Below, one piece after another: positions 24,828 to 32,391 of a stretch of DNA of 46,096 nt. Under the pieces are notes generated by a model. That model saw only the letters and a list, made by a program, of their open reading frames with translations, was not told where the DNA came from and searched no databases. The translations under genes and the position numbers were made by a program. Within the stretch, counting starts at the first letter, position 1, and each line of letters starts with the position of its first letter. Where the stretch lies: the NCBI GenBank assembly GCA_020859685.1, contig JAJBVT010000092.1, positions 35,785 to 81,880 of the forward strand, written 5' to 3'. This stretch comes from Rikenellaceae bacterium (GTDB lineage: Bacteria > Bacteroidota > Bacteroidia > Bacteroidales > Rikenellaceae).

Positions 24828-25915
24828 GCCTGTTTTTCGATTAGCAATGTTTTGAGCGCTTCGTAAACTTCTCCCGGAGTGGGTATCATCCCGCCGTAAC
24901 GGCCGTAGTATTCGACCGGCACCGAGCATCCCGCGCTTAGCCGTACATCCTCCACCATCTGGCCCGTGCTCATCTCCACCGTCAGGATGCCTTTCACCCG
25001 GCCCGCAAGTTCGCGAATCGGCGCCGTGGGGAACGGATAGAGGGTTATCGGGCGCAGTAGGCCCACCCTGTGGCCCTCCTCGCGAGCCATCTCCACCGCT
25101 TTGGACGAAATCCGCGCCGCAGACCCGTAGGCCACGATAACGTAATCCGCATCGTCGCAATCCGTGGATTCGTACCTCACCTCTTCCCGCTCGGCCCTGC
25201 GGTATTTTTCCAGCAAGGTGTCGTTCACACCCTCCTGTATATGGGGGTCGAGCTGAACGCTCGTTACTATATTCCTGTTCCTGTGGTGCCTGCCGGTGAG
25301 CGCCCAATCGCCGTACCGCTCGGTTACCTCCTCGTCCGTCAGCCTGCGCACGGCCTCCGACAGCTCCACCTTCTCCATCATCTGCCCGATAACCCCGTCC
25401 GAGAGAATCATCACCGGATTACGGTAGCGGAACGCCAGTTCGAACGCCAGAAACACATGGTCGTACATCTCCTGCACCGAGTTGGGAGCCAGCACAAGCA
25501 TCCGGAAATCCCCGTGGCCCCCGGCCTTGATTGCCTGGAAGTAATCACTCTGCGCCGGTTGTATCGTACCCAGCCCCGGACCGCCCCTCTGCACGTTCAA
25601 TATCACGCAGGGCAGCTGGGCACCGGCCATATAACTTATACCTTCGCCCATCAGGCTGATGCCCGGGCTGGAGGAGGACGTCATAACCTTCTTGCCGCAG
25701 GCCGCGGCGCCGTAGACCATATTGATGGACGCTATCTCGCTCTCGGCCTGTAAAACCACCATCCCGGTGGTCTCCCACGGCCGCATCTCCATCAGCGTCT
25801 CGATAACCTCGGTCTGGGGTGTGATAGGGTAGCCGAAGTAGGCGTCGCACCCGGCCCTCACGGCCGCCTCGGCGATAACTTCGTTACCTTTCATTAACCT
25901 TACCTCCTGTTTCAT
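24824..25915 (-). CDS. korA: 2-oxoacid:ferredoxin oxidoreductase, alpha subunit
   Basis: Alpha subunit of 363 residues. LMKGNEVIAEAAVRAGCDAY then FGYPITPQTEV is the classic N-terminal motif, and QRGGPGLGTIQPAQSDYFQA the second. I start at 25915, where ATG overlaps the ferredoxin stop as ATGA. A second ATG at 25894 has a much better ribosome-binding site (AGGAGGT, 8 bases before it), so both starts may be used. Needed for 2-oxoacid and CoA handling. Confidence 0.92.
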   Translation of the reverse strand: MKQEVRLMKGNEVIAEAAVRAGCDAYFGYPITPQTEVIETLMEMRPWETTGMVVLQAESEIASINMVYGAAACGKKVMTSSSSPGISLMGEGISYMAGAQLPCVILNVQRGGPGLGTIQPAQSDYFQAIKAGGHGDFRMLVLAPNSVQEMYDHVFLAFELAFRYRNPVMILSDGVIGQMMEKVELSEAVRRLTDEEVTERYGDWALTGRHHRNRNIVTSVQLDPHIQEGVNDTLLEKYRRAEREEVRYESTDCDDADYVIVAYGSAARISSKAVEMAREEGHRVGLLRPITLYPFPTAPIRELAGRVKGILTVEMSTGQMVEDVRLSAGCSVPVEYYGRYGGMIPTPGEVYEALKTLLIEKQA

Positions 25916-26151
25916 ATCGCGTCCTGCTTCTTTAATTGCCTGAAAACCGTGATGCAACTGTCCGGACAGACGAGCGCGCAGCTCGCGCATCCGGTACACC
26001 GTTCCGGCTGGTCCATAAATGAGAAATGGTAACCCTTGCCGTTGACCCCGCGGGTCAGTGCAAGCACTTCGAAAGGACACGCGGCGACACACACGGCGCA
26101 CCCTTTGCACCTCTCCGTGTCCACTACTATCCTCCCTTTTATCGCGGCCAT
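25912..26151 (-). CDS. korD: 2-oxoacid:ferredoxin oxidoreductase, ferredoxin-like delta subunit
   Basis: Small 79-residue protein with two [4Fe-4S] motifs, CKGCAVCVAACP (from residue 15) and CTGCASCALVCP (from residue 52). It passes electrons from the catalytic subunits to free ferredoxin. First gene of the operon delta-alpha-beta-gamma; the first three junctions all overlap or nearly so. Confidence 0.92.
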   Translation of the reverse strand: MAAIKGRIVVDTERCKGCAVCVAACPFEVLALTRGVNGKGYHFSFMDQPERCTGCASCALVCPDSCITVFRQLKKQDAI

Positions 26152-26252
26152 ATCGCCTCCGTTTTAATCTGGTTATGTTATTGACTCGGCGGAAACGGCG
26201 GATCGAACGGGCTGCTGTTACAAATCATTAACCGTTTCGCCGTCTTTTGATA

Positions 26253-26260
26253 CAAATATA
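26253..26260 (-). promoter_or_regulatory. Candidate -7 box for the kor operon
   Basis: On the minus strand TATATTTG matches TAnnTTTG, about 100 bases before the korD ATG. No -33 TTTG at normal spacing. The remaining bases to the NlpE-like gene show no other clear signal. Confidence 0.55.
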
Positions 26261-26419
26261 ACATTTTCCGCCTTTCTTGCTAATAATTTGCTCGGTTTTT
26301 TTTACGATGCCCAAAATTTCACACATTGAAACAGACTCCCTCCGTAAGTGCCGCCTTACGGTACGGGATTTGTATCGGAATGCGCGAAACGCAACAAACC
26401 CTGTAACGAATTTACGCCG

Positions 26420-26875
26420 ATGAAAAACATAATCATATTACTGGCCGCCGGGGCGGTATTCGCCTCCTGCGGCAACAGCAGGAATAGCGCGCGTCCCGCC
26501 GGAACCGGATACGACGCGGCTCCGGCCCCCGTCGAATCCCGCGGCGACCGCCGGGACACCGACCTTGCCGGAACCTACCGGGGCTCACTTCCCTGTGCCG
26601 ACTGCGGAGGAATTGATGTGGAGCTTAGGCTCGACAATGAGGGGCGGTACCGGCTTCGCACCCGGCATATCAGCGACAAGGACGGCCAGAAGGATATCGA
26701 GTCGGAATACGAAGGTACCTACTCTTGGAGTGCGGGAACACGCACCGTCACCCTGAACGGTATTGCCAACCAGCCCAACCGCTACCTTTATACCGACGGC
26801 CATCTCATACAGCTCGATATGGGCGGCAAGCGTATCGAAGGCCCGCTTGCGGATAAATACGTGCTCCGTAAATAG
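26420..26875 (+). CDS. NlpE-like lipoprotein (copper resistance/envelope stress)
   Basis: Lipoprotein of 151 residues. I start at MKNIIILLAAG (26420); an earlier in-frame Met at 26348 would put 24 hydrophilic residues before the signal sequence. The lipobox is FASCGNS (Cys near residue 16). The NlpE N-terminal domain follows from GTYRGSLPCADCGGIDVELRL, including the family CxxC motif. It lacks the second OB-like domain of E. coli NlpE, as usual in Bacteroidota. Probable role in sensing envelope or metal stress. Stop is TAG; a terminator lies about 90 bases downstream. Confidence 0.88.
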   Translation: MKNIIILLAAGAVFASCGNSRNSARPAGTGYDAAPAPVESRGDRRDTDLAGTYRGSLPCADCGGIDVELRLDNEGRYRLRTRHISDKDGQKDIESEYEGTYSWSAGTRTVTLNGIANQPNRYLYTDGHLIQLDMGGKRIEGPLADKYVLRK

Positions 26876-26968
26876 ATTTCATTCCGGTATCGGACCCGTG
26901 GGCAGGTTAGGCCTGTAAGACTGTAAAGACCACTCTTTTCATTTTATTTATTTAATATTATCTATCCG

Positions 26969-27001
26969 GCGGCGTACCAATACGGTATGCCGCTTATTTT
27001 T
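26969..27001 (+). terminator. Terminator after the NlpE-like gene
   Basis: GCGGCGTACC (26969-26978) pairs with GGTATGCCGC (26984-26993), with one G-T pair and loop AATAC, followed by TTATTTTTG. Confidence 0.8.
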
Positions 27002-27053
27002 GTATATTGCACCACCGCCTTGGGGCATTACCGGACGCCCCTGATTAAAATAC

Positions 27054-27061
27054 TATCTTTG
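27054..27061 (+). promoter_or_regulatory. Candidate -7 box, paralogue 1
   Basis: TATCTTTG, consensus TAnnTTTG, ends 5 bases before the ATG at 27067, so the mRNA should be practically leaderless. The same arrangement recurs before the second paralogue. Confidence 0.6.
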
Positions 27062-27066
27062 TCGTT

Positions 27067-27678
27067 ATGATGCGATTACTTCTTTTTTTCTCACTTTTTT
27101 TCTCCGCCGGGCAAGTTTTCGGACAAAACTACGATTTCATTGTCAGAGGCCGGGCTTTGGACGCCGGGGTCTTCGACTTCGACCGGATACGGCGCGAACC
27201 GCTCCGGGTATTTTACGATGATGAAGCGGACAGGCAGTTCGAAAAATTGTTGGAGAGAGACCCGGAGCTGAGGAGTATTTTTGTCGGGGAGTCAAATGCG
27301 CTACGGGAGTCTGAGGCCAGGGAGTATTATCCCGACCACGGTGTGGTTCTACTCACCGGTGGCCACGGATTTATCAGCGCTTACGACGTGAACCTGAAAA
27401 AGGACGTTTGCGGCAGCCCGCAGTTTACATTTTACTCCCCTTCGGAGCGGTATCGGCTGACCGGTCTGCTTTTCGACGGCATAATAGAATACTGTCTCGA
27501 GGAGAAGGTAGATGGGAAGTACCACTGTCTCGGAAGTGTCCATTTCGTTAATCATGGATCCCCGCGGCAATGTTACTGGGTGGACGACGAGACTATCCGT
27601 TACCTCCGGGAGATTAAAAGAAGCGACGATACCCGGTACTGGATAGGCTACGAGGGCCGCATCGAGAGGAACCGGTAG
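27067..27678 (+). CDS. Secreted protein of unknown function, paralogue 1
   Basis: 203 residues with a signal peptide ending VFGQ. The family is not one I recognise. The mature part opens with a conserved block (GVFDFDRIRREPLRVFYDDE), then a charged region, then a second block with YYPDHGVVLLTGGHGFISAY and DVNLKK, and a Cys shortly after. The C-terminus ends YWIGYEGRIERNR. It shares these blocks with the gene at 28041, so the pair arose by tandem duplication. No catalytic signature is visible. Stop is TAG. Met at 27070 is an equally good start. Confidence 0.8.
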   Translation: MMRLLLFFSLFFSAGQVFGQNYDFIVRGRALDAGVFDFDRIRREPLRVFYDDEADRQFEKLLERDPELRSIFVGESNALRESEAREYYPDHGVVLLTGGHGFISAYDVNLKKDVCGSPQFTFYSPSERYRLTGLLFDGIIEYCLEEKVDGKYHCLGSVHFVNHGSPRQCYWVDDETIRYLREIKRSDDTRYWIGYEGRIERNR

Positions 27679-27735
27679 TGGCGGGGGAAAACAAAGGTTA
27701 TCCTTTGAGAAAGCCGGTAGGGCAGCCGAGTATTA

Positions 27736-27764
27736 TGTCATCCTGAGCGGAAAGCGAAGGATCT
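27736..27764 (+). repeat. TGTCATCCTGAG repeat copy
   Basis: Copy of the dispersed palindromic element: ATCCT-GA-GC pairs with GC-GA-AGGAT, leaving a tandem G-A/A-G mismatch. Lies 57 bases after paralogue 1. Confidence 0.8.
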
Positions 27765-27861
27765 GGCTGATAGTGTCAGCGAGGAATCTCAAATTGACTC
27801 CCGATAAACTGTCTGATACGCCATGAAAGGCTAAGAATAAATCCCGAAGGAGAGCTGTAAA

Positions 27862-27889
27862 TGTCATTCTGGGCGTTAGCGAAGACTCT
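27862..27889 (+). repeat. Degenerate TGTCATCCTGAG repeat copy
   Basis: Reads TGTCATTCTGGGCG and ends GCGAAGACTCT; several bases differ from the other copies. Confidence 0.6.
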
Positions 27890-27918
27890 GCCGCTGTATA
27901 ATGCGAAGACGGAAACAT

Positions 27919-27968
27919 CCCGCCGGGCGGACCCGCACCAGCATTTACCGCGGTGATTTTAAGGCGCA
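27919..27968 (-). pseudogene. Remnant of the 3' end of tag in the duplicated unit
   Basis: On the minus strand the last codons read CALKSPR-stop, against CAFKSPR-stop at the real end of tag (28775). The adjoining 21 bases, from CCCGCCGGGCGG to CCGCACC (27919-27939), are identical to 28750-28770 beyond the real tag stop. Similarity stops soon after 27968. This is best read as a scrap of tag copied together with the neighbouring secreted-protein gene. Confidence 0.7.
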
Positions 27969-28027
27969 CCCTTCAAATGCCGTCCGGTTTTTTATCGACC
28001 GGTTCAGCAATCGGGATTAAATAATCA

Positions 28028-28035
28028 TATCTTTG
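28028..28035 (+). promoter_or_regulatory. Candidate -7 box, paralogue 2
   Basis: TATCTTTG, ending 5 bases before the ATG at 28041, as before paralogue 1. Confidence 0.6.
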
Positions 28036-28040
28036 TCAAT

Positions 28041-28559
28041 ATGAAACGCATGCTTCTTTTTTTCTTCATACTTCTCGGGGCCGGGCACGTTTTCGGTCAA
28101 AATGCGGGTATTATTATCGGGGGCCGGGTTTATGACACCGGTGTCTTCGACTTCGACCGGATACGGCGCGAACCGCTCCAGGTATTTTACGATGATGAGG
28201 CGGACCGGGAGTTCGAGAAATTGTTGAGAAGAGACTCGGAACTGAGCGCTGTTTTTGTGGAACGTTGGGAAGAGGGACCGGATGGAGAAATCCGTTCATT
28301 ACGGGAACAGGAGGCATATGAGTATTATCCCGACCACGGCGTGGTCCTACTCACCGGTGGTCACGGATATATCAGTGCGTATGACGTGAACCTTAAAAAG
28401 TACGTTTGCGGTAGCCCGCAGTATACATTTTACTCCTCTGAGGAACGGTTCCGGCTGACTGGTCTGCTGTTTGACGGCTTCATAGATTGCTGTCTCGAGG
28501 AGAGGGTAGATGGGGAGTACGTATGCCTCGGAATAGCCCGCCGTTACAGTGACCATTGA
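28041..28559 (+). CDS. Secreted protein of unknown function, paralogue 2, cut by a premature TGA
   Basis: 172 residues up to the TGA at 28557-28559, with a signal peptide ending VFGQ. Shares GVFDFDRIRREPLQVFYDDE, YYPDHGVVLLTGGHGYISAY and DVNLKK with paralogue 1. The reading frame continues after the TGA for 19 more codons to the TAG at 28617-28619, and these still match paralogue 1 (PRQYYWIGYEGRFEPYR against PRQCYW...YWIGYEGRIERNR). So the TGA replaces what is GGA (Gly) in the sister gene, and about 20 codons are also missing before the last block. The protein is a C-terminally shortened, possibly decaying copy. Confidence 0.75.
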   Translation: MKRMLLFFFILLGAGHVFGQNAGIIIGGRVYDTGVFDFDRIRREPLQVFYDDEADREFEKLLRRDSELSAVFVERWEEGPDGEIRSLREQEAYEYYPDHGVVLLTGGHGYISAYDVNLKKYVCGSPQYTFYSSEERFRLTGLLFDGFIDCCLEERVDGEYVCLGIARRYSDH

Positions 28560-28630
28560 CTCCCGCCGCGGCAATACTACTGGATAGGTTATGAGGGTCG
28601 GTTTGAGCCGTACAGGTAGGGTGCAAAAAA

Positions 28631-28660
28631 TGTCATCCTGAGCGACACACGAAGGATCTA
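28631..28660 (+). repeat. TGTCATCCTGAG repeat copy
   Basis: Follows the end of the paralogue 2 frame by 11 bases. Its 3' half and flank (GAAGGATCTACCGCTGG, 28651-28667) are identical to the inverted sequence at 4-20, so the element extends to at least CCGCTGG. Confidence 0.8.
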
Positions 28661-28774
28661 CCGCTGGAAAAATATAAGGCAGGCTTTCGTTTCTTTCAGG
28701 ACGACAAGCATATAGCCACACCTACGGTGGGTCATGGATTACAAGTTGTCCCGCCGGGCGGACCCGCACCCGCT

Positions 28775-29362
28775 TTACCGCGGCGATTTGAACGCACAGC
28801 CGTTCTCGTGGTCGTCGATATATCCGGTGGCTTGCAGGAAGGAGTAGCAGATGACGCTGCCGACAAAGTTGAACCCCCTCTTTTTCAAGTCCTTGCTCAG
28901 GGCGTCCGAAACCTCGTTACGGCACGCGCCGGTCCATGAATCCGGCACGTCGTTCACCACCGGTACCGCGCCGGCGAAGAATCCCAGCACGTATGCGTTG
29001 AAAGAGCCGAACTCCCGGCAAATATCCAGAAACAGCCGAGCGTTTTTTACAGCGCTCGTTATCTTCAGCCGGTTGCGGATGATACCAGGATTGTTCATCA
29101 AGCAGTTAACGTCGTCGTCCGTGAAAGCGGCGACTTTAGCCGGGTCGAACCCCGCGAACGCCTCGCGATAGGCCTCGCGCTTGCGCAGAACGGTTATCCA
29201 GCTGAGTCCGGCCTGCGCCCCTTCGAGTATCAGAAATTCGAACAGGGTGCGGTCGTCCGTCGCGAGACGGCCCCATTCCCGGTCGTGGTACTCGGTATAG
29301 AGCGGGTCCGTGCCGCACCACGGGCACCTTTTAATATCGCCGTTTCCATTTTTCGCTTCCAT
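28775..29362 (-). CDS. tag: DNA-3-methyladenine glycosylase I
   Basis: Removes 3-methyladenine from alkylated DNA to start base-excision repair. At 195 residues it has normal length. The N-terminus RCPWCGTDPLYTEYHDREWG carries the zinc-binding Cys and His, the family core EGAQAGLSWITVLRKREAYR follows, and the C-terminal DHENGCAFKSPR holds the other zinc ligands. Single gene on the minus strand. Its last codons and downstream flank have been copied to 27919-27968. Confidence 0.95.
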   Translation of the reverse strand: MEAKNGNGDIKRCPWCGTDPLYTEYHDREWGRLATDDRTLFEFLILEGAQAGLSWITVLRKREAYREAFAGFDPAKVAAFTDDDVNCLMNNPGIIRNRLKITSAVKNARLFLDICREFGSFNAYVLGFFAGAVPVVNDVPDSWTGACRNEVSDALSKDLKKRGFNFVGSVICYSFLQATGYIDDHENGCAFKSPR

Positions 29363-29614
29363 AGCGTCTAATTCTTGCCCTACCGGGATTACGATAAAGG
29401 TATCCGGTCAGGAAAATTCCCGCACCGGGATGGGTGGTCTCACGTCTCCGCGCGGAAAACGGGCGTCGGAAAAATTTATAAAATCCTACGATGCCCAAAC
29501 GGGAAGGTAAAAAAGGCAGTTTTTACAACCGCTGTCTTTTTATTCATAACGCCCGCCGGAAAGCCTGCCGCCGTAGGGCGGTACGGCCCGGAATCAGCCG
29601 GGCCGGACCGTCTG
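29363..29614. other. Intergenic stretch with stem-loops downstream of the serine operon
   Basis: Between the tag start and the DUF1015 stop. GGCCCGG (29585-29591) pairs with CCGGGCC (29598-29604), just 11 bases past the DUF1015 stop on the minus strand, so it may end the serine operon although no T-run follows. An open frame of 65 codons (29491-29688) has no protein character. Confidence 0.4.
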
Positions 29615-30856
29615 TTACTCGTCAAAGCTATGTATCACCACTCCGGAGCGGAGCTTCGGTTCGAACCATGTGGTTTTGGGCGGCATGATGTTGCCCGTGT
29701 CCGCAATGTCGATGAGCTGGTGCATGGAGACCGGGTAGAGAGCGAAGGCCACGGCCATCTCGCCGCTGTCGACCCTGCGCTCCAGCTCCCCGAGCCCGCG
29801 GATACCGCCCACAAAATCTATTCGCTTGTCCCGGCGCAGGTCCTTGATGCCGAGTATTTCGTCCAGAACGAGATTCGAAAGGATCGTCACGTCCAGCACG
29901 CCGATGGGGTCGCCGTCGTCGTAGGTGCCCTCCTTCGCCCGGAGCGCGTACCACTGCCCGTCCGTATAGACGCCGAAGGTGTGCAGGGCGTCCGGCTTGT
30001 AGGTGCCTTCCTTCGGCTCCACCGTAAAGTTCTTTTCGAGCGCCGCGAGGAACTGCTCCTTCGTCAGGCCGTTTAGGTCCCTTACCACCCGGTTGTAGTC
30101 GATAATCTTCAATTGGTTGTCGGGGAATACCACCGCCAGAAAGTAGCAGTACTCCTCATCGCCCGTGTGGGCCGGGTTGGCGGCGGCAAGCTCCTGCCCG
30201 ACGCGGGCCGCGGCGGCAGTGCGGTGGTGCCCGTCGGCCACATAGAATGCCGGTACCTCCCCGAATAGGGCGGTGATGCGTTCGTTCACGGCATCGTCCG
30301 TAATCTTCCAGAACGAGTGGCCGAAGCCGTCCGCGGCCGTAAACTCGAAGTGGGGCGGGGTGCTTTCGGTTATCCCGGCCACTATACCGTCTATCTCGTC
30401 TACCGCGGGATAGGAGAAGAATACCGGCTCGATATTGGCCTTCTGGTTACGTACATGAATCATACGGTCCTCCTCCTTGTCGGGCCGGGTAAGTTCGTGC
30501 TTTTTGATGCGGCCGTCGAGGTAGTCCTCATAGTGGCAGCAGACGGCAAGGCCGTACTGAGTCCGCCCCTCCATAGTCTGGGCGTAGATATAGTACATCG
30601 GCTTGCCGTCCTGCACCAGCCAGCCGCGGCCGAGCCACCGGCGGAAATTCTCCACACCCTTGTCGTAGACCTCCTCCAAGTGCTCGTCGGCAATGGGGTC
30701 GAAATCTATTTCCGGCTTTATTATATGGAGCAGCGATTTCTCGCCGGCCTCCTGTTTGGCCTCTGCCGAATTGAGCACATCGTAAGGGCGCGAGGCCACC
30801 TCTTCGGCGTACTGCGGCGGAGGGCAAATCCCTCTGAATGTCCTAATCTTTACCAT
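29615..30856 (-). CDS. DUF1015 family protein with ParB/sulfiredoxin-like DGHHR motif
   Basis: Conserved protein of 413 residues, not characterised biochemically as far as I know. N-terminus FRGICPPPQYAEEVASRPYDVLN is the DUF1015 signature. Residues 204-217 read FYVADGHHRTAAAA, which looks like the nucleotide/phosphate-handling GxHR motif of ParB and sulfiredoxin folds, including the serine kinases SerK and SbnI. I start at MVKIRTF (30856), whose ATG overlaps the stop of the lipoprotein gene; the longer frame lies inside that gene. Last gene of an operon with serC and serA, which suggests a role in phosphoserine metabolism (inference). No signal peptide, so cytoplasmic. Confidence 0.9.
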   Translation of the reverse strand: MVKIRTFRGICPPPQYAEEVASRPYDVLNSAEAKQEAGEKSLLHIIKPEIDFDPIADEHLEEVYDKGVENFRRWLGRGWLVQDGKPMYYIYAQTMEGRTQYGLAVCCHYEDYLDGRIKKHELTRPDKEEDRMIHVRNQKANIEPVFFSYPAVDEIDGIVAGITESTPPHFEFTAADGFGHSFWKITDDAVNERITALFGEVPAFYVADGHHRTAAAARVGQELAAANPAHTGDEEYCYFLAVVFPDNQLKIIDYNRVVRDLNGLTKEQFLAALEKNFTVEPKEGTYKPDALHTFGVYTDGQWYALRAKEGTYDDGDPIGVLDVTILSNLVLDEILGIKDLRRDKRIDFVGGIRGLGELERRVDSGEMAVAFALYPVSMHQLIDIADTGNIMPPKTTWFEPKLRSGVVIHSFDE

Positions 30857-31401
30857 TTCGATATCTTTATTGCCGAAATTCGGGTGTCGTCGGCGAAGTT
30901 GCTGATATCCAGCTCCGAGGTGTCTCCGCCCTGAAGGTACCACTCGTTGAACCTGTCCTGTCCGAGCGTAAGGGCCGAAGGCTCCACCACCAGCATAATG
31001 CCGTTACCGAGGTCAAAATAAAAATCAGCCGAGTCGCGGTAATAGACCAATTCCGGCTCGTTGCCGCTCTCTTTGAGGTCCATATAGATATCCCACAACT
31101 TTTCGCCGACACCGTAACCTTCGGCGGTTTTGTACTCCGGGCTGTAAATCTCTAACTGCGACGGCGGGAAGTAGGTGAGGATATGGTTCCCATCGCCGTC
31201 CCGGACGGTGTAGTGGTTACCCATATAGTCGTCCTCGTGGAAATCCACCGCGTAGGGCTCGCCGAAGCCGGGCTTTTCGTCACCGAGTCTTAGTTCGGCG
31301 ATGCCTTCGGGAGTAATCAGATTGTCCGATTTTTTACCATCCCCGCCGCAGGCCGTGAACAGAAATGCGGCCGCGCAGAGAGTAAAAATAATTTTTTTCA
31401 T
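30850..31401 (-). CDS. Lipoprotein of unknown function in the serine operon
   Basis: 183 residues; lipobox FLFTACGGDG with Cys near residue 18. The mature part is acidic and aromatic with no motif I recognise (for instance YTVRDGDGNHILTYFPPSQL and ADFYFDLGNGIMLVVEPSAL). It sits between serA and DUF1015 with a 7-base overlap to the latter, so it is co-transcribed. Its envelope location makes a direct part in serine synthesis unlikely. Confidence 0.8.
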   Translation of the reverse strand: MKKIIFTLCAAAFLFTACGGDGKKSDNLITPEGIAELRLGDEKPGFGEPYAVDFHEDDYMGNHYTVRDGDGNHILTYFPPSQLEIYSPEYKTAEGYGVGEKLWDIYMDLKESGNEPELVYYRDSADFYFDLGNGIMLVVEPSALTLGQDRFNEWYLQGGDTSELDISNFADDTRISAIKISKW

Positions 31402-31433
31402 AATATCTCGATTAAGTTAATGCCGGTATGGGC

Positions 31434-32357
31434 CTATTTGTTTACCTGGAAGCGGGTGCAGCCCGTGGCGAAAAACTCCACGATTTGATTCGCCGCCGCG
31501 AGGCCCGCATTGATATTCGCCTCGCCGGTTTCGGCGCCCATCTTTTTGGCCGTGGCGAACACCCGTTTACCGAACTTCTCGTTCAGCTCCGGCTGATTGC
31601 CCGCGGCGATATCGGTGGCGTACCTGAGGTCCGGGCGCTCTTCGAGGGCGCGGGCCAGCCCGGCCTCGTCGATTACCTCCTTTCGGGCGGTATTGACCAG
31701 GGTGCCCCCTTCGGGCATCGACGTCAGCAGATCGAAACCAATCGAACCCTTCGTCTGTTCCGTGGCGGGAATATGGAGCGATACGTAGCGGCTTTTGGCG
31801 TAGAGTTCCTCCGCCGAGGAGACCTGCGTAACCCCGTCCGCTTCGAATACCGCGCTGTCCGTAATAAACGGGTCGTAGGCGTAGACCTCCATGCCGAGCG
31901 CCTTGCCGTAACGGCCCACCAGCCTGCCCACGTTACCGTAGGCGTGGATACCGAGCGTCTTACCGTGAATTTCGCTCCCCGTGCCGGGTGTAAACCCGTT
32001 GCGGGCCATGTATATCATCATGCCGATGGCAAGCTCGGCGACGGCGTTGGAGTTCTGCCCCGGGGTGTTCATCACCACGATACCGCGGGCCGAGGCCGCC
32101 GCAAGGTCCACGTTGTCGTAACCGGCGCCCGCCCTCACCACGATTTTGAGCTGCGGCGCGGCGTCTATTATCTCCGCCGTAACCTTGTCGCTGCGGATTA
32201 TAAGGGCGTCCATATCCGCTACGGCCTTCAGGAGTTGGGCCTTGTCAGTGTATTTTTCGAGCAGGTACATATCGTGCCCCGCGTCTTTAACTATTTTAGC
32301 TATCCCGTGGACGGCTTCCGCCGCGAACGGTTTTTCTGTTGCGATAAGTATCTTCAT
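31434..32357 (-). CDS. serA: D-3-phosphoglycerate dehydrogenase, short form
   Basis: Oxidises 3-phosphoglycerate to 3-phosphohydroxypyruvate with NAD+, the first step of serine synthesis. At 307 residues it lacks the C-terminal ACT regulatory domain, so feedback by serine is probably absent. Substrate-binding VVRAGAGYDNVD (Arg75), cofactor-binding LGIHAYGNVGRLVG (135-148) and VNTARKEVIDE (Arg225) are present. At the place of the catalytic His (usual TPHxGGST) the protein reads ATAKKMGAET, with Lys271-272. This is like the Lys-type enzymes described from Entamoeba and relatives. Stop is TAG. Confidence 0.92.
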   Translation of the reverse strand: MKILIATEKPFAAEAVHGIAKIVKDAGHDMYLLEKYTDKAQLLKAVADMDALIIRSDKVTAEIIDAAPQLKIVVRAGAGYDNVDLAAASARGIVVMNTPGQNSNAVAELAIGMMIYMARNGFTPGTGSEIHGKTLGIHAYGNVGRLVGRYGKALGMEVYAYDPFITDSAVFEADGVTQVSSAEELYAKSRYVSLHIPATEQTKGSIGFDLLTSMPEGGTLVNTARKEVIDEAGLARALEERPDLRYATDIAAGNQPELNEKFGKRVFATAKKMGAETGEANINAGLAAANQIVEFFATGCTRFQVNK

Positions 32358-32391
32358 GGCTATCGTTTTTTAAAGTTTAAAACTTTCTGAT

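Noticed and set aside
24828-25307. N-terminal extension of the beta subunit by 160 codons
   Set aside because: It lies within the alpha gene and has the composition of a frame shadow; the start at 24827 overlaps the alpha stop as ATGA.
28557-28559. TGA in paralogue 2 as selenocysteine
   Set aside because: The sister gene has Gly, not Cys, at this place, and no plausible selenocysteine insertion hairpin is seen after the codon.
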